Below, one piece after another: positions 15,955 through 25,160 of a stretch of DNA of 64,000 nucleotides (position 1 is the stretch's first letter; the number at the start of each line of letters is the position of its first letter). A model generated the notes under the pieces. It saw only the letters and a list, made by a program, of their open reading frames with translations. It had not been told where the DNA came from and made no database searches. Made by a program: the position numbers and the translations under genes. Source of the stretch: Mucilaginibacter kameinonensis. Lineage in GTDB: Bacteria > Bacteroidota > Bacteroidia > Sphingobacteriales > Sphingobacteriaceae. Location: assembly GCF_003675385.1 (NCBI RefSeq), contig NZ_RCWZ01000007.1, positions 1 through 64,000 on the forward strand, read 5' to 3'.

Positions 15955-17415
15955 TTACACCAAATCTTTAAACCGGTTCTCCAACTCTTCCATATCATCG
16001 AAGTGGTTTTTCACTCCGTTTATTTCCTGGTATTTTTCGTGCCCTTTACCCGCTACCAGGATAATATCACCCGGGTTAGCCAGCATACAGGCAGTCTTGA
16101 TTGCTTCGTGCCTGTCGATGATGCTAACCGTATGCCTTTTAAATGCCGGGTCAACACCCTCTTCCATTTCTTTGATGATCTGCGCCGGATCTTCGGTACG
16201 CGGATTATCTGATGTCAGGATTACCTTATCGCTCCATTCACAGGCGGTTTTAGCCATGATAGGGCGTTTGGTTTTATCCCTGTCGCCGCCGCAGCCAATT
16301 ACTGTGATCACTTTCTCATTACCCTTACGGATATCATGAATGGTGCTCAGCACGTTTTGAACAGCATCCGGCGTGTGGGCATAGTCAACTATACCTACTA
16401 CTTTGTTTGGCGCGGTGATATATTCAAAGCGGCCTTCGGCGCCGGTCAGTTTGCTTAAGCTGGTAAGCACTTTAGCTTTATCCTGTTCAAGCAACATCGC
16501 GGTAGCATAAACCCCTAACAGGTTATAAGCATTGAATGTACCCACCATTTTAAACCATACCTCCTCGCCGTCAATTTGCAGCAGTAAACCGCTGAATTGA
16601 TTTTCGAGGATACGGGCTTTGTAATCGGCCATAGTTTTAAGGCCATAGCTTTTTTTGTGCGCCGCTGTATTTTGCAGCATTACATTACCATTTTTATCAT
16701 CGCTGTTGGTAAGCGCGAAAGCCTCTTTCGGCAAGCCATCAAAAAATTCCTTCTTGGCATTCAAATACCTCAGGAAGGTTTTATGATAATCTAAGTGGTC
16801 ATGCGTTAAATTGGTGAACACACCACCTGCAAAAACCAGGCTTTCAATACGTTTTTGTGAAATGGCATGCGAGCTTACTTCCATAAAGCAATAATCGCAA
16901 CCGCTGTCCACCATTTCGGCAAGCAGATTGTTTAGCTCAACCGGATCGGGAGTGGTATGGGTTGATGGGATCACCTTGCCGTTGATCTGGTTTTCAACAG
17001 TTGATAGTAAACCGCATTTATAACCCAAATCGCGGAACAACTGGTAAAGTAACGTAGCGATAGTGGTTTTGCCATTAGTGCCTGTTACCCCAACCAATTT
17101 TAATTTAGCCGATGGATTATCGTAAAAGTTAGCAGCTACAATAGCCAAAGCCACAGCCGAATCGGCCACCATCAGGAAATCAACCTCGCCGGTGGTATGA
17201 GCAGGCAGGTCTTCGCAAATTACCGCTACAGCACCTTTTTTAATGGCCTGATCGATATAATCGTGCCCATCAACAACAGTACCTTTAACAGCAACAAACA
17301 TCGCCCCCGGGATTACTTTTCTTGAATCAAAAGCAATCGCTGTGATCTCCACATCGGCGCTTCCCTGCAACTCAGTGAAGGCCAGTCCATCAATTACATC
17401 GCTTAAATACCTCAT
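15955..17415 (-). CDS. murE: UDP-MurNAc-L-Ala-D-Glu--2,6-diaminopimelate ligase
   Basis: Cytoplasmic Mur ligase that adds the third stem-peptide residue. The P-loop is VTGTNGKTTIATLLYQLF (about residue 110). The specificity motif reads DNPRTEDP (residues 403-410); DNPR is the signature of enzymes choosing meso-diaminopimelate over lysine. This predicts DAP-type peptidoglycan, supplied by the pathway that includes dapA at 583. 486 aa; its start codon overlaps the ftsI stop by 4 nt. Confidence 0.96.
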   Translation of the reverse strand: MRYLSDVIDGLAFTELQGSADVEITAIAFDSRKVIPGAMFVAVKGTVVDGHDYIDQAIKKGAVAVICEDLPAHTTGEVDFLMVADSAVALAIVAANFYDNPSAKLKLVGVTGTNGKTTIATLLYQLFRDLGYKCGLLSTVENQINGKVIPSTHTTPDPVELNNLLAEMVDSGCDYCFMEVSSHAISQKRIESLVFAGGVFTNLTHDHLDYHKTFLRYLNAKKEFFDGLPKEAFALTNSDDKNGNVMLQNTAAHKKSYGLKTMADYKARILENQFSGLLLQIDGEEVWFKMVGTFNAYNLLGVYATAMLLEQDKAKVLTSLSKLTGAEGRFEYITAPNKVVGIVDYAHTPDAVQNVLSTIHDIRKGNEKVITVIGCGGDRDKTKRPIMAKTACEWSDKVILTSDNPRTEDPAQIIKEMEEGVDPAFKRHTVSIIDRHEAIKTACMLANPGDIILVAGKGHEKYQEINGVKNHFDDMEELENRFKDLV

Positions 17416-19511
17416 TGCAGCTCTAATAAAATTCGTGATCCTTTTGGTATAACACTTCCACCGGTAACCGATTGATTGGCAACTACACCGCTTCCGCGTA
17501 CAGTTACCTTATAACCCGCGTTACCCATTACGTACAACGCATCGCTAAGCCCCATGCCCGTTACCGCCGGCACAGTACCATTTTTATATTTTACTTCCTC
17601 AAACGGAATACCATTGCTTGTATCAACTGTGCTGTTGGCTGATGCGTACAAAGGTTTAACGCCCAGTTTTGAATAAACTTTTTTCAAGGCTTTCATATTA
17701 CCTTGTTTCACCTGCGGCAATACCGTATTGCCTACATAATGGGTCTGTGAATTCTGGTTAATATCCAGGTCATTAGCATAAACCCTGTCTGCCACTTCCC
17801 TAAACACCGGGCCAGCAACCTTCGCTGCCAGGTAATCGCCCTGGGTTGGGTTATTGATCACCACAATCATCGAGTACTTAGGATGATCGGCAGGGAAATA
17901 ACCGCAAAACGAAGCCTGGTATTTTTTATCCTTATAACCTTTGGTTCCGTTAGCAACCTGTGCAGTACCCGTTTTGCCGGCTACGCTGTAAAGCTTGTTT
18001 TTAATCACATTTTTACCGGTACCATTCATTACCACCCCCTCAAGCATACCCCTTACTTTACCCAAAGTAGCCTCTGAGCAAACCTGCTCGGCAATTACCC
18101 TTGCCTGAAACTGCTCAATTGGATTGCCCAATCTCCTGATCTCGCGAACCAGCAGCGGGGCAATCATTTTACCGTTGTTAGCAACCGAGTTATAATAAGC
18201 CAGCATTTGCAGCGGCGTAATATTCATTTCGTAGCCGTAAGCCATCTCAGGCAAGCTGTAATTTTTGTTCCAGCTGCGGTTCGATGGATTTTTAATTACC
18301 GGCCTGCCTTCGCCCTGAATTTGAAGCCCAAGCTTTTCGTTCAGGTGATAGCTGTACAGCTTGTTGATGTACTGCCATGGGTTATTATGATAAAATTTAT
18401 CAACCAATTTTGCCGCCGCCACGTTTGATGACTCTTCAAAAGCACGCCTAACCGACATTTCATAATTATCATGTTCGGTATCGGTAATGGTTGGCCCTTT
18501 CGGGAACTTATATTTACCGCCCTCGGCATTAACTATGGTGCTGGTATCAATCTTATGCTGATCGAGCATGGTCATGTACGATGCCAGCTTAAAGGTTGAC
18601 CCCGGATCGATAGCGTTACTGATAGCGTAGTTCATCTGCTCCTTGTAATCGCCATCTTTAGTGCGCGTGTAATTGGCAATCGCCCTGATCTCACCGGTTG
18701 ATACCTCCATCAGCACCACGCAACCATGATCAGCAGCGCTTTTAACCAGTTGTTTCTTCAATGCATCCTGTGCCACATCCTGGAAATTTACGTTGATGGT
18801 TGAAATGATATCAGCACCGTCTTTAGGTGCTATTTCATCATCGTCATCAACCGGCATCCAGATGCCGCCCGGAATCCGCTGCATTAAACGCCTGCCGCTT
18901 TCGCCGTTGATATATGAAGCATAAGCTCCTTCCAAACCAACCGGGTTTTTAACGTTTTCGTTTTTGTAACCGATGGTACGTGCCGCCAGCGACTGGAATG
19001 GCAAGATCCTTTTATTTTTCTGAATAACGATCAATCCGCCTTTGTACTTACCCATGTTAAACACCGGGAACTGGCGGATCTTTTTCAAATCCTGGTAAGA
19101 TACCTTACGCCTGATGAGCACATAACGTGAGCTATCCCTGCGGGCCTCGCGCAATACGCGCGAATAATCCCTTGCAGACCTATCACCAAACATACCTGAC
19201 AGCTTTGCAGCCAGCAGGTCGATATTATTATTAAAAGCCGTATCCGATGCAATACCACCGGCCAGCATATCCATGTGCAACTCGTACTCCGGCACCGAAG
19301 TAGCCAGCAAACTTCCATCAACAGAAAAAATATTACCCCTTGCCGCTTCAACAGTTTGGTATTGAGCGGAAAGATCGGCAGCCATAGCTTTCCATTTATC
19401 GCCCTGAACATATTGCAGGCGACAAAGCTGCACAACAACGGCAATGGCTAAAAGCAAAACAAGACCAAAGGCTAAATAAACCCTGGCCAGTATGTTAGTC
19501 CTAATTCCCAT
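17412..19511 (-). CDS. ftsI: Septal transpeptidase FtsI (PBP2b/SpoVD type) with PASTA domain
   Basis: Membrane-anchored class B penicillin-binding protein that cross-links septal peptidoglycan with FtsW. One N-terminal membrane segment (about residues 10-30) is followed by the PBP dimerisation domain and the transpeptidase domain with all three active-site motifs: S305-T-F-K308, S361-S-N363 and K513-T-G515. The last about 60 residues (from VPAVTGMGLSDALYVM) form a single PASTA domain, which binds muropeptides or stabilises the protein in other PBPs. 699 aa. It overlaps ftsL by 11 nt and murE by 4 nt. Confidence 0.95.
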   Translation of the reverse strand: MGIRTNILARVYLAFGLVLLLAIAVVVQLCRLQYVQGDKWKAMAADLSAQYQTVEAARGNIFSVDGSLLATSVPEYELHMDMLAGGIASDTAFNNNIDLLAAKLSGMFGDRSARDYSRVLREARRDSSRYVLIRRKVSYQDLKKIRQFPVFNMGKYKGGLIVIQKNKRILPFQSLAARTIGYKNENVKNPVGLEGAYASYINGESGRRLMQRIPGGIWMPVDDDDEIAPKDGADIISTINVNFQDVAQDALKKQLVKSAADHGCVVLMEVSTGEIRAIANYTRTKDGDYKEQMNYAISNAIDPGSTFKLASYMTMLDQHKIDTSTIVNAEGGKYKFPKGPTITDTEHDNYEMSVRRAFEESSNVAAAKLVDKFYHNNPWQYINKLYSYHLNEKLGLQIQGEGRPVIKNPSNRSWNKNYSLPEMAYGYEMNITPLQMLAYYNSVANNGKMIAPLLVREIRRLGNPIEQFQARVIAEQVCSEATLGKVRGMLEGVVMNGTGKNVIKNKLYSVAGKTGTAQVANGTKGYKDKKYQASFCGYFPADHPKYSMIVVINNPTQGDYLAAKVAGPVFREVADRVYANDLDINQNSQTHYVGNTVLPQVKQGNMKALKKVYSKLGVKPLYASANSTVDTSNGIPFEEVKYKNGTVPAVTGMGLSDALYVMGNAGYKVTVRGSGVVANQSVTGGSVIPKGSRILLELQ

Positions 19512-19911
19512 CTGCCACCTCCTTCACTGTTATTTTTCCCGGCGGATCAACCGACTGACTCAAACCCAATGTATCTGCACGCTTGGCCACTTCGGTAAGC
19601 GTGCTTTTGAATGCCATATCAGCCTTGGTCGATTTATAATCCCAGCCCAGCTCTTTAACCTCCTTGGTGAGCGCGTCAATTTCACGTACCGATTTTTCGG
19701 CATAGTGCATGTTACCAATGTACACCATCCCTAAAAAGGCTAAAAACAAAACAAAGGGCAAAGCATTGGTAGCCTTCTCGGTTGTAAGAAAGCCCTTGGT
19801 AAAAAGTTGTGTAAAAAAGTTATCGGGCAGTTCCCTTGCAGGTCGCCTTTCTTCAACAACTTCTTCTACTTCCTCTTCTTCCTGAATTTCTGTACGTAAA
19901 CGATTGGTCAT
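19501..19911 (-). CDS. ftsL: FtsL-like cell division protein
   Basis: Small bitopic protein of the divisome, recognised by position between rsmH and ftsI and by architecture: an acidic Glu-rich cytoplasmic head (EEEEVEEVVEE, about residues 11-21), one membrane helix (about 47-68) and a coiled-coil-like periplasmic part (SVREIDALTKEVKEL onward). It should bridge FtsQ to FtsW-FtsI. 136 aa is long for FtsL because of the cytoplasmic head, as in other Bacteroidota. Sequence identity to model FtsL is expected to be low. Confidence 0.85.
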   Translation of the reverse strand: MTNRLRTEIQEEEEVEEVVEERRPARELPDNFFTQLFTKGFLTTEKATNALPFVLFLAFLGMVYIGNMHYAEKSVREIDALTKEVKELGWDYKSTKADMAFKSTLTEVAKRADTLGLSQSVDPPGKITVKEVADGN

Positions 19912-20810
19912 TTTTTTACAGCTATTCTTAATTTAGCGCTCCGTGCCCTGTTATTTTTGGTTATCTCCTCTGCCGATGCTGTTATAGCCCCGCGACTTAC
20001 AGCATCAAGCGGTTTATTATCGTTTCCATAAAGGTCTTTCTCCACCTCGCCGCTGAACTTGCCTTTGGCTATGAAGTTTTTTACCAGCCTGTCTTCCAGC
20101 GAATGGTATGACATCACCACCAGCCTGCCGCCAACCGCTAAAACATCTGCCGATTGCATTAAAAAATCCTTTAATGCTTCCAGCTCCTGGTTAACCTCTA
20201 TTCGTAATGCCTGGAACACTTGCGCCAGGTATTTATTTTCTTTTCCTTTCGGGATGCGGTTACTGATCACATTTTTCAGATCGGCAATGGTAACTATCGG
20301 CACGTTTAACCTTGCAGTAGCAATGGTTTCGGCCAATGATTTGGCATTCTGGATTTCTCCGTAAATGCCAAAAATCCGGTGCAGGTCGGCAACCGAATAA
20401 TTATTTACCACATCCTTAGCAGTCAGCTCGCCCAACTGGTTCATGCGCATATCCAACTCGGCATCAAACCGGATGGAAAACCCGCGATCGGCCTCATCAA
20501 ACTGGTGCGATGACACACCCAGATCGGCCAGTATACCATTTACAGGGATAGCACCATGTAAACGGCAAAAGTTTTTGAGATATCTAAAATTCTGATCTAC
20601 AAAAACAAAACGCTCATCATCAATAATATTCCGTTGCGCATCAGCATCCTGATCAAAAGCGATCAGCCTGCCTTTTGGCCCCAGGTGTTTTAATATCTCG
20701 CGCGAATGCCCGCCGCCACCAAAAGTCACATCCACATAAGTACCGTCCGGATCAATATTCAGCCCATCAATACACTCCTTCAGCATTACCGGTACATGGT
20801 ACTCACTCAT
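19908..20810 (-). CDS. rsmH: 16S rRNA (cytosine-1402-N4)-methyltransferase
   Basis: SAM-dependent methyltransferase modifying 16S rRNA in the decoding centre. The start EYHVPVMLKECIDGL and the SAM motif DVTFGGGGHSREIL (about residues 27-40) are diagnostic, as are ILADLGVSSHQFD and the C-terminal MSYHSLEDRLVKNF. 300 aa. It overlaps both mraZ and ftsL by 4 nt, the usual second place in a dcw cluster. Confidence 0.97.
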   Translation of the reverse strand: MSEYHVPVMLKECIDGLNIDPDGTYVDVTFGGGGHSREILKHLGPKGRLIAFDQDADAQRNIIDDERFVFVDQNFRYLKNFCRLHGAIPVNGILADLGVSSHQFDEADRGFSIRFDAELDMRMNQLGELTAKDVVNNYSVADLHRIFGIYGEIQNAKSLAETIATARLNVPIVTIADLKNVISNRIPKGKENKYLAQVFQALRIEVNQELEALKDFLMQSADVLAVGGRLVVMSYHSLEDRLVKNFIAKGKFSGEVEKDLYGNDNKPLDAVSRGAITASAEEITKNNRARSAKLRIAVKK

Positions 20811-21268
20811 TCCTGCTCCTTATTTTTACCACCCATTACTTTTTTTGCCAGCGCACTAAAGCTTTTTGGCTCATCATCCATCAGTTTGCGGTGCGCTTCG
20901 GCATCCCAAACCTCAATTTTATTTAACTGACAAGCCAGCACAACATCACCTTTTATACCTGCGTATTCCAATAGGAATTTCGGCAACAATACCCTACCGG
21001 CAGCATCGGGCATAAGCTCGGTGGCGCCACGGGTAAAATATCGTATAAAGGCTATATTATCCTCTTCGTATTCATTAAGTTTGCTCAAATCTTCAAGTCG
21101 TTTATCCCATTCCTTTTTAGTGTATATGACAAGGTACTTTTCGAACCCGCGATTGATCACCAGGCCTTCAGATTCCAATTCAGGAAGCTTTTTCTTAAGG
21201 CCAGCCGGGATCATCATCCTAAATTTAGGATCAAGCTTACACTCAAATTCACCGGTTAAAAACGACAT
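20807..21268 (-). CDS. mraZ: Transcriptional regulator MraZ
   Basis: Ring-forming DNA-binding protein of the SpoVT/AbrB superfamily that controls the dcw operon. Two half-repeats are visible, each with a DxxGR-like core: DPKFRMMIPAGLKK and DAAGRVLLPKFLLEYA. I place the start at 21268 (MSFLTGEFECKLDPK), the family's usual N-terminus. The frame stays open 48 nt further upstream but those residues look non-coding. That gives 153 aa. Three operator-like boxes lie 45-70 nt upstream. Confidence 0.95.
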   Translation of the reverse strand: MSFLTGEFECKLDPKFRMMIPAGLKKKLPELESEGLVINRGFEKYLVIYTKKEWDKRLEDLSKLNEYEEDNIAFIRYFTRGATELMPDAAGRVLLPKFLLEYAGIKGDVVLACQLNKIEVWDAEAHRKLMDDEPKSFSALAKKVMGGKNKEQE

Positions 21269-21585
21269 TGTATGACTTGGGCAATTTTGTAACGTAAAAG
21301 TAAATACTTTTACCACTTTCTACCACTTTCCCCCACTAAAAGTTTTCAACAATTTTTAGGTGGCTCTGTTTTATGTTTTTTAAAGTTTTTCAGAAATTTC
21401 ACCCCCGATAAAAACCGCTAATAAACAGATAGTTACATTGGGTTTTAGCTATAAATACTGATAGATTAAAAAGTGGGAGAAAAAACCAATTATCGCGAAA
21501 GCACACTACAGACAAACCACTACTACGCAACAGATAGCATGGCTTTAATATTTTGTATATTAAGCCGTTGAATATAACAAACCGC
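21269..21585. other. Divergent intergenic region: dcw promoter region and GNAT gene upstream
   Basis: No gene. It contains the MraZ box array (21313-21337). A TACTTTTA stretch between the boxes and mraZ could be a -7 element, but I am not sure. A single AAGTGGGAGA-like sequence on the plus strand near 21471 may be an extra half site. Confidence 0.5.
21313..21337 (-). promoter_or_regulatory. MraZ operator: three AGTGG boxes at 10-bp spacing
   Basis: Read on the minus strand, AGTGG occurs at 21337-21333, 21327-21323 and 21317-21313, exactly 10 bp apart, inside AGTGGGGGAA, AGTGGTAGAA and AGTGGTAAAA. MraZ proteins of other phyla bind GTGG/TGGG-type direct repeats with this one-turn spacing, so this is a probable autoregulatory site for the whole cluster. 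Confidence 0.8.
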
Positions 21586-22185
21586 ATGTACACCTATCAA
21601 TACAAAGAACTGGCCTTAGCCTTATATGAAGCACTCATTCCCGACCCATTTTATGTAGAATTGTTACGGGGTGGTTATGGCGACGAAGACGACAAGCAGG
21701 AAATATTAATGCGATACATGGATTACTCCATGACAGAAGGTGAAAAGTACGGCAGGTTGACCATCGCTGGCGATATCCCTTACGGCGCGGCCATTTGGAG
21801 CAGACCGTTAGACCAGGCCACAGAAAATAAAAAAAACCTGTTAAAGAAAGAGTTTATAAAAACCTGCATGGGCGAACCGGCGCTTAAAGCCTATTCAACC
21901 ATAGTATCCTTCATGACCGAACAACTTGACCCTACGTTGCAAAACGCATGGTATTTATCAATAGCCGGGATCAAGCCCGATCACCAAGGGAAAGGTTTGG
22001 GAACAAGCCTATTAGCAACAACACTTAACGAAACAGATAAAAACAGCATACCAACCTGTCTTGAAACGTTTACCCCACGCAATATCCGGTTTTATGAACG
22101 GATTGGGTATCAAATAACAAAAGAGGTAGCTGAGCCGCTTACCGGCTGCCCTTACTGGATCATGGTTAGGGAGCCGTTAGGCTGA
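21586..22185 (+). CDS. GNAT family N-acetyltransferase
   Basis: Predicted acetyl-CoA-dependent N-acetyltransferase of unknown substrate. The acetyl-CoA loop reads IAGIKPDHQGKGLGTSLL (motif A, Q/RxxGxG/A type) and motif B contains TPRNIRFYERIGYQ. I start at the ATG at 21586 (MYTYQYKELAL); an in-frame TTG lies 33 nt upstream. About 199 aa. The C-terminal GCPYWIMVREP is typical of a GNAT subgroup found singly in Bacteroidota. It is divergent from mraZ and unrelated to division as far as I can see. Confidence 0.8.
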   Translation: MYTYQYKELALALYEALIPDPFYVELLRGGYGDEDDKQEILMRYMDYSMTEGEKYGRLTIAGDIPYGAAIWSRPLDQATENKKNLLKKEFIKTCMGEPALKAYSTIVSFMTEQLDPTLQNAWYLSIAGIKPDHQGKGLGTSLLATTLNETDKNSIPTCLETFTPRNIRFYERIGYQITKEVAEPLTGCPYWIMVREPLG

Positions 22186-22295
22186 TTACGTAACTATAAC
22201 TTCACAGGGAGTTAACAAAATTAGGGGCACTTTTACCGCCGTTTCATTCCGGTTGCTAAATGCTTTTAATTCCCCGGAAACTCTACATATCTACC

Positions 22296-23603
22296 ATGAA
22301 AAAGCAATTATCCTTAGCATTACTCGCCCTGTTTATCACAACAGGACAAATGATGGCGCAGACTGCCAAACACGTTATCTTCGTAACCATCGACGGGTTT
22401 CGCCCGGATTTTTATCTGGACAGCGAATGGCAAACACCTAACCTTCACGCGCTGATGAAAGAGGGCGCTTACACCAAAGGCGTAAACAGCGTATTCCCTT
22501 CCATGACCTATCCTTCGCATACCACCATTGTTACCGGTGTGCAACCCGCTAACCATGGCATATATTACAACAACATATTTACTCCCGATGGTGCACCACA
22601 ACAGCCTTACTGGCAGGATAGCTCTATCCACGCACCTACCATTTGGAAAGCGGCCAAAGACAAAGGCATGACGGTTGCTTCGCTTTACTGGCCTGTATCT
22701 GCCAATGCCCCTGTCGATTACAATATTCCCGACATAGGTAGCCTGGGCGACGCGGTGCGTGAGCAATATTCTTTACCGCAGGGCTTTTATGCAGAAGTGA
22801 AAAAAGAAGTGTTTGGCGGTGTCGACAAAATAGATGCAGGAAAAAATCAGAACATTGCCAAAATTGCCGCGTACGTGATCAAAAAAAGCAAGCCTGAACT
22901 GATGACCATTCACGTATTTTCTGTTGATGGAGCCGAGCATGCCGAAGGACGTTCCGGGGCACGGGTACAGGAAGCCGTTGCCGACGCGGATGCTGCGGTG
23001 GGCATTATCATTGATGCTTTGAAATCTGTCGGTATATGGGAAAGCACCGTATTGCTTATTGGCGGCGACCACGGATTTTATGATGTAAAGAAAACGATCT
23101 CGCCCAATGTGTGGCTAAAAGAAGCCGGATTAATCACCGACCTGAAAACTGGCGATTGGAAAGCGCAATTTAATGCAGTTGGTGGATCTGCCTACCTGTA
23201 CCTGAAAGATCCTGCTGATAAAGCTACAGCTAATAAAGTAAAAACAATACTGGAAGCCCAGCCCGACAGCGTGAAGCAATATTACCGCATCATCAGCAGA
23301 GAACAGTTAAACAAAGGCGGCTATAACCCAAATGTAGCTTTCGCAATTACCGGCGAGCATGACGCAGCATTTAGTTCAACTATTACAGGCAATGCTGTAA
23401 AGCCTGGTAAGGGCGGTACACATGGCCATTTTCCTGATACAAAAAATATCCGCACCGGACTGATAGCTTACGGACCAGGCATCCGTAAAGGTGCAGTGAT
23501 AGAAGAAATGAACCTGCGCGATATGACGCCGATTTTGGTTAAACTCATGGGTATTCCATTTCCAAAAGTGGATGGAAAGATTCCGGCTGGGTTGTTGAAG
23601 TAA
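22296..23603 (+). CDS. Secreted nucleotide pyrophosphatase/phosphodiesterase (NPP family)
   Basis: Alkaline-phosphatase-superfamily phosphodiesterase, probably periplasmic, hydrolysing nucleotide or other phosphodiester bonds with two zinc ions. I start at 22296 because MKKQLSLALLALFITTGQ...AQ is a clean signal peptide; the open frame upstream is not conserved-looking. Metal and catalytic residues: Asp33 in VTIDGFRPD, the nucleophile Thr71 in PSMTYPSHTT, SVDGAEHAEG, the GGDHGF pair and a C-terminal GTHGHFPD histidine. 435 aa. No partner gene is adjacent. Confidence 0.88.
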   Translation: MKKQLSLALLALFITTGQMMAQTAKHVIFVTIDGFRPDFYLDSEWQTPNLHALMKEGAYTKGVNSVFPSMTYPSHTTIVTGVQPANHGIYYNNIFTPDGAPQQPYWQDSSIHAPTIWKAAKDKGMTVASLYWPVSANAPVDYNIPDIGSLGDAVREQYSLPQGFYAEVKKEVFGGVDKIDAGKNQNIAKIAAYVIKKSKPELMTIHVFSVDGAEHAEGRSGARVQEAVADADAAVGIIIDALKSVGIWESTVLLIGGDHGFYDVKKTISPNVWLKEAGLITDLKTGDWKAQFNAVGGSAYLYLKDPADKATANKVKTILEAQPDSVKQYYRIISREQLNKGGYNPNVAFAITGEHDAAFSSTITGNAVKPGKGGTHGHFPDTKNIRTGLIAYGPGIRKGAVIEEMNLRDMTPILVKLMGIPFPKVDGKIPAGLLK

Positions 23604-23635
23604 GTGGCTTAAAAATATCTGTGCATTAAAGAGAA

Positions 23636-23782
23636 ATGTCATTTCGATAGAGCACGGGTAGAATGAGCATTGGGGCGAAAGAGAAATCTTATACATCATG
23701 CCTGCAAAGTATGCAGGGCGTATAAGATTTCTCCTTACCCCTTGCGCACAATTGCTACCGCGGGGTTCGTTCGAAATGACAT
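23636..23782. repeat. Nested palindromic intergenic element
   Basis: Outer ends ATGTCATTTCGA (23636-23647) and TCGAAATGACAT (23771-23782) are perfect 12-bp inverted repeats. Inside, GAGAAATCTTATAC (23681-23694) pairs with GTATAAGATTTCTC (23720-23733), and CCTGC/GCAGG form the innermost stem. The vocabulary (GTCATTTCGA, GAGAAATCTTAT) is that of a common Bacteroidota intergenic repeat. Confidence 0.85.
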
Positions 23783-23814
23783 CGCGTTTTAGTGATTAGC
23801 CACCCTGCATAGTT

Positions 23815-23843
23815 TGGGATTGCTTCGTACCTCGCAATGACGT
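23815..23843. repeat. Single arm of CGTCATTGCGAGG family repeat
   Basis: ATTGCTTCGTACCTCGCAATGACG lies in this interval. Its complement is shared with 1504-1521 and it is a near match to the arms of 51213-51305 and 57472-57556. The second arm is missing or decayed. Confidence 0.7.
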
Positions 23844-23872
23844 GACTTTATTATATGCTTACGTTTTCTTGC

Positions 23873-25105
23873 TTAAGCAACCTCAACAGGCAATACCTTC
23901 GACCTGCCGCGAACCTGTTTTTTCTTTTTCTTGCTCGTACGGTTAAGCCACATCATTACACCGGTTACTGGGAAAATGAGTGAAACCAGGGTGATCAAAA
24001 AGGCTAAAACCTGGGTAGGCCAGCCATAAATAGAACCTGTATGAATGGGTTTGATAACCCCTCTGATACGCTGGCCAAGGCTTTTATCAGCATATAAAGC
24101 TGAGCCTGCTATTTTGCCGCTGTATTGATCAATATAATAAGTATCCGTAGCAAGTTCAACTGAACCTTTTTTGAGCACATTAAAAGTATAAACCGCTGCT
24201 GTATCCTTCGGGTAACGGATAGTGAAATTTTCAGCATCAGTTATTTTACTACCTAATGCGCCAATAGCGGTTTCTGGAGAGATGGCGGTAACCCCTGACT
24301 GATAAGCCGAAAGCGGGGCTTTGATATCTTCCTTGGCAACAACTTTTGAATTGGTAAGGAAAAACAAAGTGCTGTTTGCCCATTTAAAGGTCATGACCAA
24401 CCCGGATGCCGAAATAATGATCAAGAATATAGAAGTATAGAAACCGGTAACAATATGTAGATCGTGCGTTAACCGCTTGCCACTGCCGCCCCATTTTATT
24501 TTAAGACGTTGCTTCATAATGACCTTGGTTTTAGGCCACCAGAGTATTACACCGGTTATCAAAATCACCAGGAAAAACAAGGTTGAGAGACTGATCACCC
24601 AATCGCCCAGGCTATTTTTACCGCCCAGTAAATAGCGGTGAAACATCTCTACCGAATACAGAAAAGTTTGCCTGCGGTTAAACTGATCAACTATTTGCCC
24701 GGTATACGGGTTTACAAAAGCGGTAAGGTTTGAACGTTCCGCATCCTTTGGCTTAGCATCCTTTTTGGTATGCGCGCCGGCATGTTTTTCGGCTTTGGGA
24801 GCACCAACTGCTTTCTTATCCTTCTTTTCGGGTACAATGAGGGCAACCTCTACAGTACGCTCCGGGTCCTCATAAACAGTGACAGTTGCCAGTTTTGATT
24901 TAGGGATCTGCTTTAAAACGCCTGCGGTCAGCGCAGATATCGGCAGCCTTTTATCCTCGGGTTTTACAAAATATCGCTGCGGATTAAGTGCCTGCTGAAT
25001 TTCCTTTTCAAAAACCAGCATGGTACCGGTTAAGCACGAGCAAAAAATGATTACTCCTGCCGCAAGGCTTAAGTAGAGGTGGATGGTGCGGAAAAATACT
25101 TTCAT
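23873..25105 (-). CDS. PepSY-associated transmembrane reductase-like protein
   Basis: Inner-membrane protein of the PepSY_TM family, often encoded beside siderophore receptors and thought to help reduce or release iron from imported siderophores. I start at 25105 (MKVFFRTIHLYLSLAAG); the longer open frame would read through a hairpin. Four membrane segments are visible (about residues 10-30, 140-160, 190-215 and 340-365), with His residues in the first (FFRTIHLYL) and in LTHDLHIVTGFY and IKPIHTGSIYGW. A Lys-rich periplasmic insert (about 90-125) is unusual. 410 aa. It follows the TonB receptor gene and probably works with it. Confidence 0.85.
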   Translation of the reverse strand: MKVFFRTIHLYLSLAAGVIIFCSCLTGTMLVFEKEIQQALNPQRYFVKPEDKRLPISALTAGVLKQIPKSKLATVTVYEDPERTVEVALIVPEKKDKKAVGAPKAEKHAGAHTKKDAKPKDAERSNLTAFVNPYTGQIVDQFNRRQTFLYSVEMFHRYLLGGKNSLGDWVISLSTLFFLVILITGVILWWPKTKVIMKQRLKIKWGGSGKRLTHDLHIVTGFYTSIFLIIISASGLVMTFKWANSTLFFLTNSKVVAKEDIKAPLSAYQSGVTAISPETAIGALGSKITDAENFTIRYPKDTAAVYTFNVLKKGSVELATDTYYIDQYSGKIAGSALYADKSLGQRIRGVIKPIHTGSIYGWPTQVLAFLITLVSLIFPVTGVMMWLNRTSKKKKKQVRGRSKVLPVEVA

Positions 25106-25122
25106 CAGTTTATAAGCATAAA

Positions 25123-25148
25123 AACCGGGCATGTTCCCATGCCCGGTT
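25123..25148 (-). terminator. Hairpin between the TonB receptor and PepSY genes
   Basis: AACCGGGCATG (25123-25133) and CATGCCCGGTT (25138-25148) form an 11-bp perfect stem with a 4-nt loop. On the minus strand it is followed by a moderately T-rich stretch. It may partly terminate the receptor transcript and set the receptor/reductase ratio. It also argues against the longer PepSY start. Confidence 0.7.
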
Positions 25149-25160
25149 AAATTCAATTAA

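Larger units (their letters stand above)
23604..23872. other. Repeat-rich gap between convergent genes
   Basis: No gene. It holds a nested palindromic element (23636-23782) and one arm of the CGTCATTGCGAGG family (23815-23843). No classical terminator is obvious, so these palindromes may serve that role. Confidence 0.6.
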
